NCBI GenBank assembly: GCA_002842755.1
Contig: PHDU01000013.1
Span: 1 to 64,000 of the forward strand
Length of the DNA: 64,000 nt
Direction: 5' to 3'
From: Bacteroidetes bacterium HGW-Bacteroidetes-1
GTDB taxonomy: Bacteria > Bacteroidota > Bacteroidia > Bacteroidales > F082
Below are positions 54,870-64,000 of the stretch, piece by piece. Position 1 is the stretch's first letter; every line of letters starts with the position of its first letter. The notes beneath the pieces were generated by a model. That model did not search any database, was not told the origin of the DNA, and saw only the letters and a list, made by a program, of their open reading frames with translations. Made by a program: the position numbers and the translations under genes.

Positions 54870-56834
54870 ATGAAAACATTACTGCATTTGTTATTTGCAC
54901 ACAGCAGCAGGTTGCTACAAACTTTTAGGTTTTCGGCACTGCTCATCTCAGCTTTTTTAGCTCAAATTGAAGTAGTGAATGGGCAAGCATTTCTTAAAGA
55001 GGATTTTATTATTTCAACAAACCAACTTGATCAGAACAAAGGTCCATTAAGACAAAACACCATTCATGTTCCACTAAAAATGGGCGGACCTGGATTTGAC
55101 GCCATCTCCTCCTTTCAGCTTTTCTTGCAATACGACCCTGCAAAACTATCTTTAGCAGGATATATCCCTGAAGCAATTAACAATGTAGCGGTCAACAGCG
55201 AGGGAAATATGCTTGTTCTTAATTGGTCTAATCCTTCAAATCCCGTAAATTTTACTTCAACCACCATTCTGCTTCAGCTGCAGTTTAACAGAATCAGCGA
55301 GGGTGATGTGTCTCTAATCTTTCTTCCGGGAAGTCGGGTAGGCAACAATCAGGGCTTACTCCCCGTACAATATGTCAATGGAATAATTTTCCAGACGTGG
55401 CAACTTACACTCACATCTCAACCAACTGATGGAGGCACTACGACTGGTTCAGGCGAATATTTGCCAGGGCAGAGTATCAATCTTGCAGCATTGCCTTCAT
55501 TGGGATTCTATTTTCAAAACTGGACACAAAACGGAAATATCCTCTCAACAAATCCATCCTTCACATTCACAATGCCTGCCTCAAATGTGAACATTCAGGC
55601 CAATTTTACGCCACAAAGCTATCAGGTAACAACGCAATCGATACCTTCCGAAGGAGGCTTAACATCTGGTTCAGGCGTTTATGAATTCGGACAAACTGTA
55701 AGTTTAAATGCAAACGCTCACACAGGTTATTGCTTTATAAACTGGACCATTGATGGAGAGATTGTTTCTGCCAATCCTTCGTATAGCTTTACAATGCCAG
55801 CCGAAAATTTAAGTATTTGGGCCAATTTTGAACACCTTTTGTATTCGTTGGATTTAGATGTTGATCCACCTGCATCAGGAAGCGCAACAGGAGGAGGAGA
55901 TTATTATTTTAATGATGCGGTAACTGTAGTTGCAAATGCTTCTGAAGGTTTTCAATTTGAGTGCTGGACCCAAAATGCCAATACAGTTTCGACCAATCCG
56001 ATTTACAGCTTTTTGATGCCGGCCTCCGCCCTGCAACTCATAGCCCGTTTCTCCATAAATACATACACTATTCAGATTCAGGCCAACAATCCTGATTTTG
56101 GAAGTGTGACAGGTAGCGGCACTTTCTTTCATAACGATCCGGTAACCGTATCCGCCTTGCCCAACGAGGACTATGTTTTTATTGCATGGATAGAAAACAG
56201 TCAGATCGTTTCTTTTCAGCCCATTTACACCTTTAACATCGTTTCGGAAAGAAATCTGACAGCAGTTTTTCAGGAGATGATGACTTGCTCCCAGCCCGTT
56301 GAGCTTTCCGTGAACGACCTAAGTGAAACAACAGCAGTCATTTCATGGGTTTCACCCTCAGAAATTCAGGCTTGGGATGTGCTTTGGGATCTGGCAGATT
56401 TCGATACACTTCAGACAGGAAATCTTGTTTCAAACTGGACACAGAACTTTTTACTTCTTGACAATCTTTCACCCCAGACTTCTTATGATTTTTATGTAAG
56501 AGCCATTTGCGGCGATGATTTACAAAGTTCCTGGACAGGACCATACCGTTTTTCAACCCACTATGTCGGATCGTTCGAACACTCGTCTTTCCCTCAATTC
56601 TTATTGTACCCCAATCCGGCAAAGGAAAGCCTGACCGTAGCATCACCATCAACTTTAACGGGTTGGATTCATTACGAACTGATTGATAACCGTGGAGTGA
56701 AAATCATGAAGGAGACAAAATGGTTTGAAAATAATCTCAAAATTTCACTTGCTGGCCTCCATCAAGGGATTTACTTCCTCAACGCAACCATCAACAGTCA
56801 GCATTTTACAGGAAAAGTATCCGTTGTAAATTAA
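54870..56834 (+). CDS. T9SS-secreted protein with cohesin-like, InlB-repeat and fibronectin III domains
   Basis: This 654-residue surface or secreted protein has a signal peptide, then a cohesin-type beta-sandwich (FQLFLQYDPAKLSLAGYIP, VNFTSTTILLQLQF). Four tandem repeats of about 70 residues follow, each with a TGSG or GGGD turn, a conserved WTQNG/WTIDG-like tryptophan segment and a FTMPA-type end; these are divergent InlB B-repeats. A fibronectin type III domain (VISWVSPSEIQAWDVLWD) and a T9SS type A sorting domain (LLYPNPAKESLTVAS to VVN) complete it. It is probably an adhesin or matrix protein. The ATG at 54870 is supported by the promoter. Confidence 0.88.
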   Translation: MKTLLHLLFAHSSRLLQTFRFSALLISAFLAQIEVVNGQAFLKEDFIISTNQLDQNKGPLRQNTIHVPLKMGGPGFDAISSFQLFLQYDPAKLSLAGYIPEAINNVAVNSEGNMLVLNWSNPSNPVNFTSTTILLQLQFNRISEGDVSLIFLPGSRVGNNQGLLPVQYVNGIIFQTWQLTLTSQPTDGGTTTGSGEYLPGQSINLAALPSLGFYFQNWTQNGNILSTNPSFTFTMPASNVNIQANFTPQSYQVTTQSIPSEGGLTSGSGVYEFGQTVSLNANAHTGYCFINWTIDGEIVSANPSYSFTMPAENLSIWANFEHLLYSLDLDVDPPASGSATGGGDYYFNDAVTVVANASEGFQFECWTQNANTVSTNPIYSFLMPASALQLIARFSINTYTIQIQANNPDFGSVTGSGTFFHNDPVTVSALPNEDYVFIAWIENSQIVSFQPIYTFNIVSERNLTAVFQEMMTCSQPVELSVNDLSETTAVISWVSPSEIQAWDVLWDLADFDTLQTGNLVSNWTQNFLLLDNLSPQTSYDFYVRAICGDDLQSSWTGPYRFSTHYVGSFEHSSFPQFLLYPNPAKESLTVASPSTLTGWIHYELIDNRGVKIMKETKWFENNLKISLAGLHQGIYFLNATINSQHFTGKVSVVN

Positions 56835-56986
56835 AATCCGGGAACTATTGCTTTAACACACCTTGATGCGCCAGCTGACATTGACCATGTTTGGTGGAAT
56901 CTGAAACAAATGTTTTAAAAAAATCCATTCAAATGTAACTTTTTATTATCCTTGTGCGTCATTACTATCGATTGCAACCAAGGCCT

Positions 56987-57481
56987 ATGACCCGAAAAGA
57001 ATACAATGCCTGTGTAGATGAACATGCCGACAAGCTTTATCGCTTTATTCTTAAGAATATACGTGACACCGACAAAGCGCACGATATCGTTCAGGATGCA
57101 TACACAAAGGTGTGGCAAAAATCAGAAAGTATCAGCTTTGAAAAAAGCAAATCCTATCTGTTTACCACTGCATACAACACCATGATCGACATGATTAGAA
57201 AAGAAGAACGTATGACAAGACTTGAAGAACATCATCAAAAAAATGAAGTTTCTTTCAATACCTTCAGCGATCTTAAAGAAGTGTTGGATGAGGCCTTGCA
57301 ACAACTGCCCGAAATACAACGTACTGTTGTTTTACTGCGCGATTATGAGGGCTATAGTTATGCTGAAATTGGCAACATCACCAACCTTAACGAAGCGCAG
57401 GTAAAGGTGTATATTTTCAGGGCACGCCTGGCATTGAAACAATATATTCAACGTTTGGATTACGTTTTGGAGGATAGATAA
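56987..57481 (+). CDS. ECF-type RNA polymerase sigma factor
   Basis: This 164-residue sigma-70-family factor of the extracytoplasmic-function type contains region 2 (KLYRFILKNIRDTDKAHDIV, then YTKVWQKSESI) and region 4 (LPEIQRTVVLLRDYEGYSYA followed by EIGNITNLNEAQVKVYIFRA). It would direct RNA polymerase to a small regulon on release from an anti-sigma factor. The next gene starts at the base after its stop codon (TAAATG) and is a probable membrane anti-sigma factor. An upstream GTG frame at 56954 lies at the putative promoter, so the ATG at 56987 is used. Confidence 0.92.
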   Translation: MTRKEYNACVDEHADKLYRFILKNIRDTDKAHDIVQDAYTKVWQKSESISFEKSKSYLFTTAYNTMIDMIRKEERMTRLEEHHQKNEVSFNTFSDLKEVLDEALQQLPEIQRTVVLLRDYEGYSYAEIGNITNLNEAQVKVYIFRARLALKQYIQRLDYVLEDR

Positions 57482-58624
57482 ATGAAAATCAACGAAAACA
57501 ATTACGAAGCATTTCTGCTCGACATGATCGAAGGCAGACTTGACCGGAAGGATGAAGTTTTGTTGAAACAATTCATTCTTCAAAATCCTGAATTGGGGGC
57601 ATGGGAAGAACTGACAAGTTCTTTGCCTGTGTTAGTAGCTGAATCTTATACATTTCCTGATAAGCGTGCACTAAGGAAACCCGGAGCTCATAGCACAAAA
57701 GGAATGGATGAATCCAATTATGAGGAACAATTCATTTCCTTTCATGAAGGCCTGCTGTCGAAACAAGAGCAGGATGAATTAGATAATTTTCTGAAAGGAA
57801 ACGCAAAGTTGAGAAAGGAATTTACGCTTTTCGGAAAGGTTTATCTGAAACCTGATCTTTCGATCCTTTTTGTTGAAAAGGAAAAACTGTATCAAAAAAT
57901 TATTTTTTTAAGTCCTGTTTTTGTAAGAAATTTATCAATAGCAGCCAGCTTGTTGTTGCTTTTTTCAATTGGCTGGTGGTGGCTTCGATCTTCCCAGGTT
58001 GATCATAAAGTGATTATTCCGGTTGAAATCCCTGTTCAAGTGCCAAAAGAAACCAAACAAACCGCAATTTTTGAAAACATTACTCCACAAATAAGTGAAG
58101 TATCAGAAATTAAAGCAAAAAAAAGGGAGTCTTACGATTATTCTGAAACAAAAACACAATCTTCCCCAACAGAAGTTGGTGAACGGTTGGAGTCACTCCC
58201 ATCCATGAGTGGATTCACAGCTTCAAAAATTGAACAACCCATCGAAGAAAAGGAACTTTCGGTTACAATTCCTGTGTCCAATCGTATTATTCTTGCTACA
58301 CTTGTATCCGGAAGCAATATCGAAGCACAAGAAAAGTCAAAATCAGTTTTTGGCCGTATCATCGACAATAGCATTGGTAAAACGCTTGCTGCTTTCAAAC
58401 CCTCTAAGGATGAACTTGATGACATCCCTGAAACGACACCATTGAGTAAGGGATTTTCACTTTGGGATCTGGCCAGTTCGGGTGTGAAAACATACAATGC
58501 CCTCACAGATAGTGATGCCCAGCTCGTACAGGCACACGACAAAAATGGCAATCTACTGGGTGTGAGATTCAATTCAAATCGAATCAATTTTAGCAAAAAT
58601 TTCTCTACACCAACAGAAAACTAA
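57482..58624 (+). CDS. probable membrane-anchored anti-sigma factor, N-terminal domain duplicated
   Basis: This 380-residue protein follows the ECF sigma gene without a gap. A single TM helix is at about residues 149-168 (IAASLLLLFSIGWWWL), giving a cytoplasmic N-terminus and periplasmic C-terminus, as in anti-sigma factors. The N-terminal half holds two similar units: NNYEAFLLDMIEGRLD (near residue 6) and SNYEEQFISFHEGLLS (near residue 79), each followed by a short helix ending in LxxE-type sequence. The C-terminal part is hydrophilic and matches no domain I recognise (no FecR or zinc-finger motif). Function is inferred from context and topology. Confidence 0.7.
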   Translation: MKINENNYEAFLLDMIEGRLDRKDEVLLKQFILQNPELGAWEELTSSLPVLVAESYTFPDKRALRKPGAHSTKGMDESNYEEQFISFHEGLLSKQEQDELDNFLKGNAKLRKEFTLFGKVYLKPDLSILFVEKEKLYQKIIFLSPVFVRNLSIAASLLLLFSIGWWWLRSSQVDHKVIIPVEIPVQVPKETKQTAIFENITPQISEVSEIKAKKRESYDYSETKTQSSPTEVGERLESLPSMSGFTASKIEQPIEEKELSVTIPVSNRIILATLVSGSNIEAQEKSKSVFGRIIDNSIGKTLAAFKPSKDELDDIPETTPLSKGFSLWDLASSGVKTYNALTDSDAQLVQAHDKNGNLLGVRFNSNRINFSKNFSTPTEN

Positions 58625-58718
58625 GTTGTAATGTTTAATTTTTACTAAAAAAAACAGGTAAACCTCCATTATTATTATTCCTTTCTTATTTTCGCGTGTG
58701 AAAAACTCTTGTCATTTA

Positions 58719-58750
58719 TTTGAGTAGTTTTCAAAAGATTAATATCTTTG
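58719..58750 (+). promoter_or_regulatory. consensus Bacteroidota promoter (TTTG-N20-TATCTTTG)
   Basis: TTTG at 58719-58722 and TATCTTTG at 58743-58750 with 20-base spacing match TTTG-N19/20-TAnnTTTG, about 50 bases before the T9SS protein gene at 58799. Confidence 0.75.
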
Positions 58751-58798
58751 CTGTTCATTAAAGAGAAAACTAAATATTTATTAACCTAAATTATTTTC

Positions 58799-60823
58799 AT
58801 GATGAAAAAACTTTTACTTCTTAGTTTGGTAATCTGCCTTGGCTTTGCAGCTACTGCGCAGAGAACCTATACTTTCAAACAACAAGTGCATGAGCACAAA
58901 GCCATCGAAAAGATGAAGATAGGCATTGAACCCATTAAGGACAATACAGTTGTTAACGCACAAGCCGATGAAGCTCCTGCTTACTTGCCAACTTACAAAA
59001 ACACCAATGTTGTAACTGTTATTGACATTGGAACTTCTGCCAACGCCTACAGCTATGGTTATGGTGGTGGACAAAAAGCTATTCTTCATGCTGAACCCGA
59101 GTTAAACCTCGTGACCAATTTCCATCGTATGGGTGGCGCCCTCGATGTAGGTGGTTATTCTGGTGACCTCGGCTATGATATTTCAGTTGACGGTGGTTTA
59201 ACCTGGACCAACATGATTGAAATGTATGTTGCAGAGAACAATGCAGGTGGCACTTATTTCACTGATGCTGCCCGCTATCCCAATCATGGCGTTTACAATC
59301 CTGAAGGAAATACTGATCTAAGCAATGCGTGGTTGCAATACTTTGCTCCAAACCTTGATGGATCGAATTCTACTGACAGCTGGGGTGGATATAGTTTTGG
59401 TTCTGTAAATCTAGCGGATCCAACTATCAAAACCAAAAATCTGCAGTCTACAAATCCTCCGGTATATCAGTACATACCAGATTCATATGAGGTGACAAGA
59501 CAAGGAAAAGTATATGTTGTTGATATCAATCAAGACTGGGGCAGCGGATCAGTTGTTTATCAGGGAAGCTTGATTATGAACGAAGGTGAATGGGATGAAA
59601 CTGCCAATGATTTTGTATTTGAACAAGAATTATTGGATGCACCAGTTGCTGCTGCTACAACGCGCCCTTCAAATACTCAGGTTGCCTTTTCAGAAGACGG
59701 TATGACCGGCTACATTTCGTTCCTTGGCGACAATGAAACTGTGAACGTTATTGGTGGAGCACCAGGTTATTACCCTATCATTTTAAAAACTATGGATGGT
59801 GGTGCATCATGGTCCGACCCAACCGGTATTCAGTTAGCCGGGCCTAATGGGCTTGCCGGTATTGTTAATGACCTTTTGACAGACGAGCAGATTGCACAAC
59901 TGTATGCAGCTCCTCTTCCTGGCCGCGATGAAATTCCTTACACAACAGGTTTTGACCACAACATCACTGTTGACGCAAATGGAAACTTACACATTGCTAT
60001 TGTAGTTGGTGTTGTCGGTAGTACAGATTACAGTATCGTTTCAGAAGCCTATTTATTTGCAGCTTATGACATTTATACCACCGATGGCGGCACAACATGG
60101 CACGCAGTTAAACTTGGAAGCATCAGACAATTCCGTGGCACATGGCCTGGTGACTATACTGAAGATAACCGTATCCAGATCACGGTTTCACCTGATCGTG
60201 AAACAGTTTTTGTAACATGGCTCGATACCGATCTTGAAGATGTTGAGGACAACACACGTCCTAACATTTACAGCCGCGGAATTCGTCCAAACCCATGGGG
60301 CACAGCTGATCTTACTTGTGATGGCACCAACCCTATTGCTACTAATGTTACACTTTTCTCACCCGGTATGTGGAATGCATCTTTTGCAGCTGTTGCTCAA
60401 AAGAGTTTCTTTGCCGATGGAAAATACACCATTCCAATGACATACCAGCCATTGGCTCCTGATGTTGATCCAGGAACTCCTGTTCAGTACAAATACATTA
60501 CCAATTTCTTCTTCACAGACGCCAGTTTCTGTGTAGTTGGTGCAGAAGAAATTCAGCAAATTGAAACTACTCAGGTAAGTCAAAACTTCCCAAATCCTTT
60601 CAATGGTGAAACCAATATTTATATTAATCTTGCCAAAGGAAGCAATCTGAATCTTGAAGTTTACAACCTTACAGGACAAAAAGTTCTTGCAAAAGACTAT
60701 GGTTACAAACCAGCTGGCCAGGTTACAATTACTTTAAGGGCTGACGAGCTCACTACTGGCGTTTATTTCTATACAGTTGAAGCATCTGGAAATAAAGTTA
60801 CACGCAAAATGATTGTTAAATAG
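58799..60823 (+). CDS. T9SS-secreted Asp-box (BNR) repeat protein 1
   Basis: This 674-residue secreted protein has a signal peptide (ending FAATAQ) and a beta-propeller region with at least three Asp-box repeats of the DxGxxW type: VDGGLTW, MDGGASW and TDGGTTW. The C-terminus is a T9SS type A domain beginning FPNPFNGETNI and ending in RKMIVK. Sialidase catalytic residues (FRIP motif, Tyr/Glu pair) were not recognised, so a structural, binding or other hydrolase role is possible. It is followed by a terminator and a related gene. Confidence 0.85.
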   Translation: MMKKLLLLSLVICLGFAATAQRTYTFKQQVHEHKAIEKMKIGIEPIKDNTVVNAQADEAPAYLPTYKNTNVVTVIDIGTSANAYSYGYGGGQKAILHAEPELNLVTNFHRMGGALDVGGYSGDLGYDISVDGGLTWTNMIEMYVAENNAGGTYFTDAARYPNHGVYNPEGNTDLSNAWLQYFAPNLDGSNSTDSWGGYSFGSVNLADPTIKTKNLQSTNPPVYQYIPDSYEVTRQGKVYVVDINQDWGSGSVVYQGSLIMNEGEWDETANDFVFEQELLDAPVAAATTRPSNTQVAFSEDGMTGYISFLGDNETVNVIGGAPGYYPIILKTMDGGASWSDPTGIQLAGPNGLAGIVNDLLTDEQIAQLYAAPLPGRDEIPYTTGFDHNITVDANGNLHIAIVVGVVGSTDYSIVSEAYLFAAYDIYTTDGGTTWHAVKLGSIRQFRGTWPGDYTEDNRIQITVSPDRETVFVTWLDTDLEDVEDNTRPNIYSRGIRPNPWGTADLTCDGTNPIATNVTLFSPGMWNASFAAVAQKSFFADGKYTIPMTYQPLAPDVDPGTPVQYKYITNFFFTDASFCVVGAEEIQQIETTQVSQNFPNPFNGETNIYINLAKGSNLNLEVYNLTGQKVLAKDYGYKPAGQVTITLRADELTTGVYFYTVEASGNKVTRKMIVK

Positions 60824-60842
60824 TTCAATCATTTTCCTTCAT

Positions 60843-60877
60843 AAAAAAACGCCTTCAGATTTGGAGGCGTTTTTTTT
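60843..60877 (+). terminator. rho-independent terminator after the first Asp-box gene
   Basis: ACGCCT pairs with AGGCGT around a ten-base loop, flanked by A- and T-runs. The stem is followed by at least seven T on the plus strand. Confidence 0.85.
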
Positions 60878-60878
60878 A

Positions 60879-60886
60879 TATATTTG
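60879..60886 (+). promoter_or_regulatory. -7 promoter element for the second Asp-box gene
   Basis: TATATTTG matches TAnnTTTG right after the terminator, 41 bases before the ATG at 60927. Confidence 0.55.
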
Positions 60887-60926
60887 CAACGATAATAGCA
60901 TTAATTTTAAATCAAAACTTTCAAAG

Positions 60927-62753
60927 ATGAAAAAACTTTTACTTTCAACTTTCTCCCTCATGCTTGCTCTTGGTCTTATGGCCCAATCGCCGATGCAAAA
61001 GCAAAGTGACCGATTAAGCAAGGTAGTTAATCAAAAAATGCCTGCACAAACAGAGTACAACACCTCCTTCACTGGCGATGTAAATCCTTATGTTTCAACG
61101 ATAAAAGCACCAGATATCGTTATAGGCAACACACGATATGATCTGCAGTCCAACACGAGTATGGCCAGCCGTATTCACAAATTTGAAGATGGAACCATTG
61201 GGGCAACCTGGACTTTTGGCATCGCTGAAACAAGTTATCCTGAAAGAGGCACAGGATACAATTATCACAATGGTACCTCATGGGGCCCGGCGCCAACCGC
61301 CCGTATTGAGCCCGTCAGAAATGGATGGCCCTCTTATCAACCTTATGGACCAAATGGTGAAATCGTTTGTTCTCATACCGGTGGCACGGCAGGGTTGATA
61401 TTCAGTTACCGTGAAACCAAAGGTACCGGCGATTGGAATTTCTTCTATTTACAAGGACCAACCGGCTTTCAGGATTTATTGTGGCCCAGAATGATGACCT
61501 CGGGTGAAAACCATGAGATTATTCACGTCATTGCTGCTCTTGATGCTGCCTATCAAGGTCTTGATGGAGCACTTTTATACAGTCGTTCCGTAGATGGTGG
61601 ACAAACATGGTTTCCTGAAAACGAAATCCTTGACGGACTTACTTCAAGTGACATATTCGGAGTCGAAGGTGATGCGTATGCATGGGCTCCTCCAAAAGGC
61701 GATACCATCGCATTTATTGTTGGTGACTTTGCAAAAGATGGTGTTGTACTGAAATCATATGACAATGGTGAAAACTGGGAATCAATGTTTTACTATCAGG
61801 CACCTATTCCTTTGTTTGGAAATGAAGTGCCACTTCCTAATCATGGTGGTATAGATGGCTATCAATCAGCAGTTATTGACGATTTAGGTCGTGTTCATGT
61901 TGCAGCCGGAAGAATGATCCATTCTGCTGATGGCACAGGTGGCCCAACCAATTACTATCCATATTCAAACGGGCTGCTTTATTGGAATGAAACAATGGCA
62001 CCGCTTGACAGCGCACAAATAAAAGCGGATATTCTGGATGTTAGTGGCATGAATCCTCTTAATTTACTTGCTGAAGTATGGGATAATGGTGTTGATACCA
62101 TCATTGGAGTAGCTACATATCAGGCTTCACTAACATCGATGCCACAGCTTGCATTTGACTATGATAATAAAATACTCTATGCTTTCTACTCTGGTTTAGC
62201 ACTTGGTTTCGCTACAGAAGAATTCAATTATCGTCACGTTTGGATGCGTTTTTCAGATGATTATGGCCAGACGTGGAGTCCATATCAGGATCTCACCGGT
62301 GATATTTTCCATATATTTTCAGAATGTGCATGGTTATCTGTAGCTTCTAAGGTTGACGACCAGGTCCATTTATTGTATCATTCAGACAATGCTCCGGGTA
62401 ATGCAGTTCGATTTGAAGGTCATGGTGTAAATGATAATTATGCTGTTTATTTGCCTGTTGCCACAGTAGTCGGCATTGAAGAAAAACCAGCTTCAATTCT
62501 CGATATCAACCAGATAACACCAAATCCTGCTACAGACATCGCACGCATGGTAGTTCATGTTGACCGTGCTGTAACAGCGCAGTTCAGTCTTGTGAATATG
62601 TTGGGACAGGAAGTTTATGAACGTACTTCTTCTTTTGGGTATGCTGGCCCACACACACTTGAATTGGATGTTCGCAATTACGATGCAGGCATCTATTTTG
62701 TAAGGGTTAAAGCAGGAAATAGTGTTTCTGTCAAAAAACTCATTATCAACTAA
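60927..62753 (+). CDS. T9SS-secreted Asp-box (BNR) repeat protein 2
   Basis: This 608-residue protein is a relative of the preceding gene, with the same layout: a signal peptide (ALGLMAQ), a propeller with Asp-box motifs VDGGQTW, DNGENW and DYGQTW, and a T9SS type A domain (ITPNPATDIARM to KKLIIN). The propeller resembles sialidase and sortilin-type folds but no catalytic signature was seen. The ATG at 60927 fits the signal peptide and promoter; a long upstream frame crosses the terminator. The pair may act together on the same polymer or surface. Confidence 0.85.
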   Translation: MKKLLLSTFSLMLALGLMAQSPMQKQSDRLSKVVNQKMPAQTEYNTSFTGDVNPYVSTIKAPDIVIGNTRYDLQSNTSMASRIHKFEDGTIGATWTFGIAETSYPERGTGYNYHNGTSWGPAPTARIEPVRNGWPSYQPYGPNGEIVCSHTGGTAGLIFSYRETKGTGDWNFFYLQGPTGFQDLLWPRMMTSGENHEIIHVIAALDAAYQGLDGALLYSRSVDGGQTWFPENEILDGLTSSDIFGVEGDAYAWAPPKGDTIAFIVGDFAKDGVVLKSYDNGENWESMFYYQAPIPLFGNEVPLPNHGGIDGYQSAVIDDLGRVHVAAGRMIHSADGTGGPTNYYPYSNGLLYWNETMAPLDSAQIKADILDVSGMNPLNLLAEVWDNGVDTIIGVATYQASLTSMPQLAFDYDNKILYAFYSGLALGFATEEFNYRHVWMRFSDDYGQTWSPYQDLTGDIFHIFSECAWLSVASKVDDQVHLLYHSDNAPGNAVRFEGHGVNDNYAVYLPVATVVGIEEKPASILDINQITPNPATDIARMVVHVDRAVTAQFSLVNMLGQEVYERTSSFGYAGPHTLELDVRNYDAGIYFVRVKAGNSVSVKKLIIN

Positions 62754-62770
62754 GTTGATATAAAAATCAA

Positions 62771-62802
62771 AAAAAAGCTGCCTTTTGGGTAGCTTTTTTT
62801 TT
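62771..62802 (+). terminator. rho-independent terminator after the second Asp-box gene
   Basis: AAAAGCTGCC and GGTAGCTTTT form a stem with one G-T pair and a five-base loop, followed by a T-run. Confidence 0.8.
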
Positions 62803-62928
62803 ATAAAATAGAGTAGGAAAAAGTACTTTTCTTTAAAGTGGTTTTTGAAGCATCGAAAAATCAAATACATTCATAATTTCTGTTGATATGATTCAAACAT
62901 TTGATAGAAAATGTATGTTTTTAAACCT

Positions 62929-62936
62929 TATTTTTG
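62929..62936 (+). promoter_or_regulatory. -7 promoter element for the topoisomerase gene
   Basis: TATTTTTG matches TAnnTTTG, 19 bases before the ATG at 62955. Confidence 0.55.
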
Positions 62937-62954
62937 CAAAAATTTAGCTTTAAA

Positions 62955-64000
62955 ATGTCAGAAAACTACACGGACGACAGCATCCGTACATTAGACTGGA
63001 AAGAACATATCCGTCTTCGTCCGGGGATGTATATCGGAAAATTAGGAGATGGCACTTCACACGACGATGGAATATATGTGCTTTTGAAAGAAATCATTGA
63101 CAACAGCATCGATGAATTTGTGATGGATAACGGTAAAACCATTGAAATAAACATCACCGACAGTTTGGTCAGTATTCGTGACTTCGGTCGGGGAATGCCG
63201 CTGGGAAAGGTTAATGATTGTGTGAGCAAAATAAACACCGGAGCAAAATATGATTCCAGTATCTTCAAAAAATCAGTAGGACTTAATGGCGTGGGCTCAA
63301 AAGCGGTAAACGCTTTATCCTCATACTTCAAGGCCCAATCCTTTCGAGAGGGAATGACCAAAGCTGTGGAATACAGTCAGGGAGAACTGGTACTCGACTC
63401 ACCCGTCGAATCAAGCGATGCGAGGCCAGGTACTTTGATTACCTTTATCCCGGATGAAGAAATCTTTGATAAATACCACTACATCCACGAATATGTGGAA
63501 GAGATGTTGTGGAACTATGTATTTCTCAACAATGGCTTAACGATCAATTTCAACGGGCAGAAATTTTTTGCCAAAAATGGTTTGCTCGACCTACTGGAGC
63601 GCAATATGGCCGGAGCTGAAACAATGATGTATCCGATCATTCACATCCGTGAAGAAGATTTTGAATGTGCTTTCACGCATAGCAACAATACGTATAACGA
63701 AGAATATTATAGTTTTGTCAACGGACAGCATACCACGCAAGGGGGCACCCATCAGAACGCTTTTCGGGAAGCTATCGTAAAAACTATTCGTGAGTTTTAT
63801 AACAAGGATTATGACACTGCCGATATCCGCAATTCTCTTGTAGCAGCCATCAGTATTAAAATTCAGGAACCGGTTTTCGAGTCGCAGACCAAAACAAAAT
63901 TAGGTTCGCTAAACATGGAGCCCAACGGAAGAAGTGTTCGTAATTTTATCGGGGATATTATCAAACGTCATCTGGATAATTATTTACATATCAATCCGGA
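62955..64000 (+). CDS. parE: DNA topoisomerase IV subunit B ParE (3' truncated by the window)
   Basis: The first 348 codons of a type IIA topoisomerase ATPase subunit are present; the reading frame stays open to the end. The GHKL ATPase motifs are clear: [11 protein letters not shown] (Bergerat N-box), [10 protein letters not shown] (ATP lid region), [14 protein letters not shown], and the QTKTKLG lysine loop at the transducer domain. The opening [21 protein letters not shown] is typical of the ParE group in this phylum; GyrB is the main alternative, but [20 protein letters not shown] favours topo IV. It would use ATP to unlink daughter chromosomes. Confidence 0.9.
   Translation, partial: MSENYTDDSIRTLDWKEHIRLRPGMYIGKLGDGTSHDDGIYVLLKEIIDNSIDEFVMDNGKTIEINITDSLVSIRDFGRGMPLGKVNDCVSKINTGAKYDSSIFKKSVGLNGVGSKAVNALSSYFKAQSFREGMTKAVEYSQGELVLDSPVESSDARPGTLITFIPDEEIFDKYHYIHEYVEEMLWNYVFLNNGLTINFNGQKFFAKNGLLDLLERNMAGAETMMYPIIHIREEDFECAFTHSNNTYNEEYYSFVNGQHTTQGGTHQNAFREAIVKTIREFYNKDYDTADIRNSLVAAISIKIQEPVFESQTKTKLGSLNMEPNGRSVRNFIGDIIKRHLDNYLHINP

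Overview
The window is about 64 kb of AT-rich chromosomal DNA from a Bacteroidota member, probably an anaerobic or facultative one. The support is direct. Many genes are preceded by the phylum-specific -7 element TAnnTTTG, three secreted proteins end in type IX secretion (T9SS) sorting domains, and there is a TonB-dependent receptor with a carboxypeptidase-like N-terminal domain and a complete menaquinone cluster. No rRNA, tRNA, CRISPR array or insertion sequence was recognised. Both ends cut genes: a minus-strand gene start at base 29 and a topoisomerase IV subunit B gene running off the right end.

Left part (1-16.8 kb): mostly housekeeping and envelope genes. They include an NlpC/P60 lipoprotein, a GH92 mannosidase, a Sua5-type tRNA modification enzyme, a GNAT acetyltransferase, a LruC-domain lipoprotein flanked by a 65-bp direct repeat, a TM1266-like ACT protein, purK-purE, a patatin-like lipase, a cupin, an alginate-export-type porin, an Rrf2 regulator divergent from a 10-TM metal exporter, and a ComM/YifB ATPase.

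Centre-left (16.8-28.4 kb): the most unusual region. A Crp/Fnr-type regulator is divergent from an eight-gene operon that resembles group 4 [NiFe] hydrogenase/complex I. It encodes three antiporter-like subunits, a NuoH-like and a NuoK/HyfE-like subunit, a fused NuoC/NuoD-like large subunit and a ferredoxin/NuoB-like small subunit. Proton-channel residues are intact in the membrane arm. In the peripheral arm all four NiFe-ligand cysteines and all four proximal [4Fe-4S] cysteines are replaced. A malic-enzyme-like protein that has lost catalytic residues is encoded between the two core subunits. This looks like a member of the hydrogenase-related (Ehr) class with a non-metal core and a candidate new NAD(H)-binding partner. 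A perfect FNR-type palindrome lies in the divergent promoter region.

Centre (28.4-37.3 kb): four minus-strand alpha-glucan genes (GH13 lipoprotein, two GH31, GH13 neopullulanase-like), without SusC/SusD in view.

Centre-right (37.5-44.9 kb): a menaquinone cluster on the minus strand, in transcription order menI-like thioesterase, menF, menD, menB, menA, menC, menE. A small basic ORF of uncertain status lies on the opposite strand in the menD-menB gap.

Right part (45-64 kb): an S9A peptidase, a TonB-dependent receptor, a CbpA-type DnaJ protein, an unrecognised exported protein, an M28 peptidase followed closely by a GtrA-family protein, a cohesin-like/InlB-repeat T9SS protein, an ECF sigma factor with a membrane-anchored probable anti-sigma factor, two tandem Asp-box T9SS proteins, and parE. 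A (TTGAGG)5 tandem repeat occurs in two distant intergenic regions, and a minus-strand hairpin with a T-run marks a possible small RNA near 52.2 kb.
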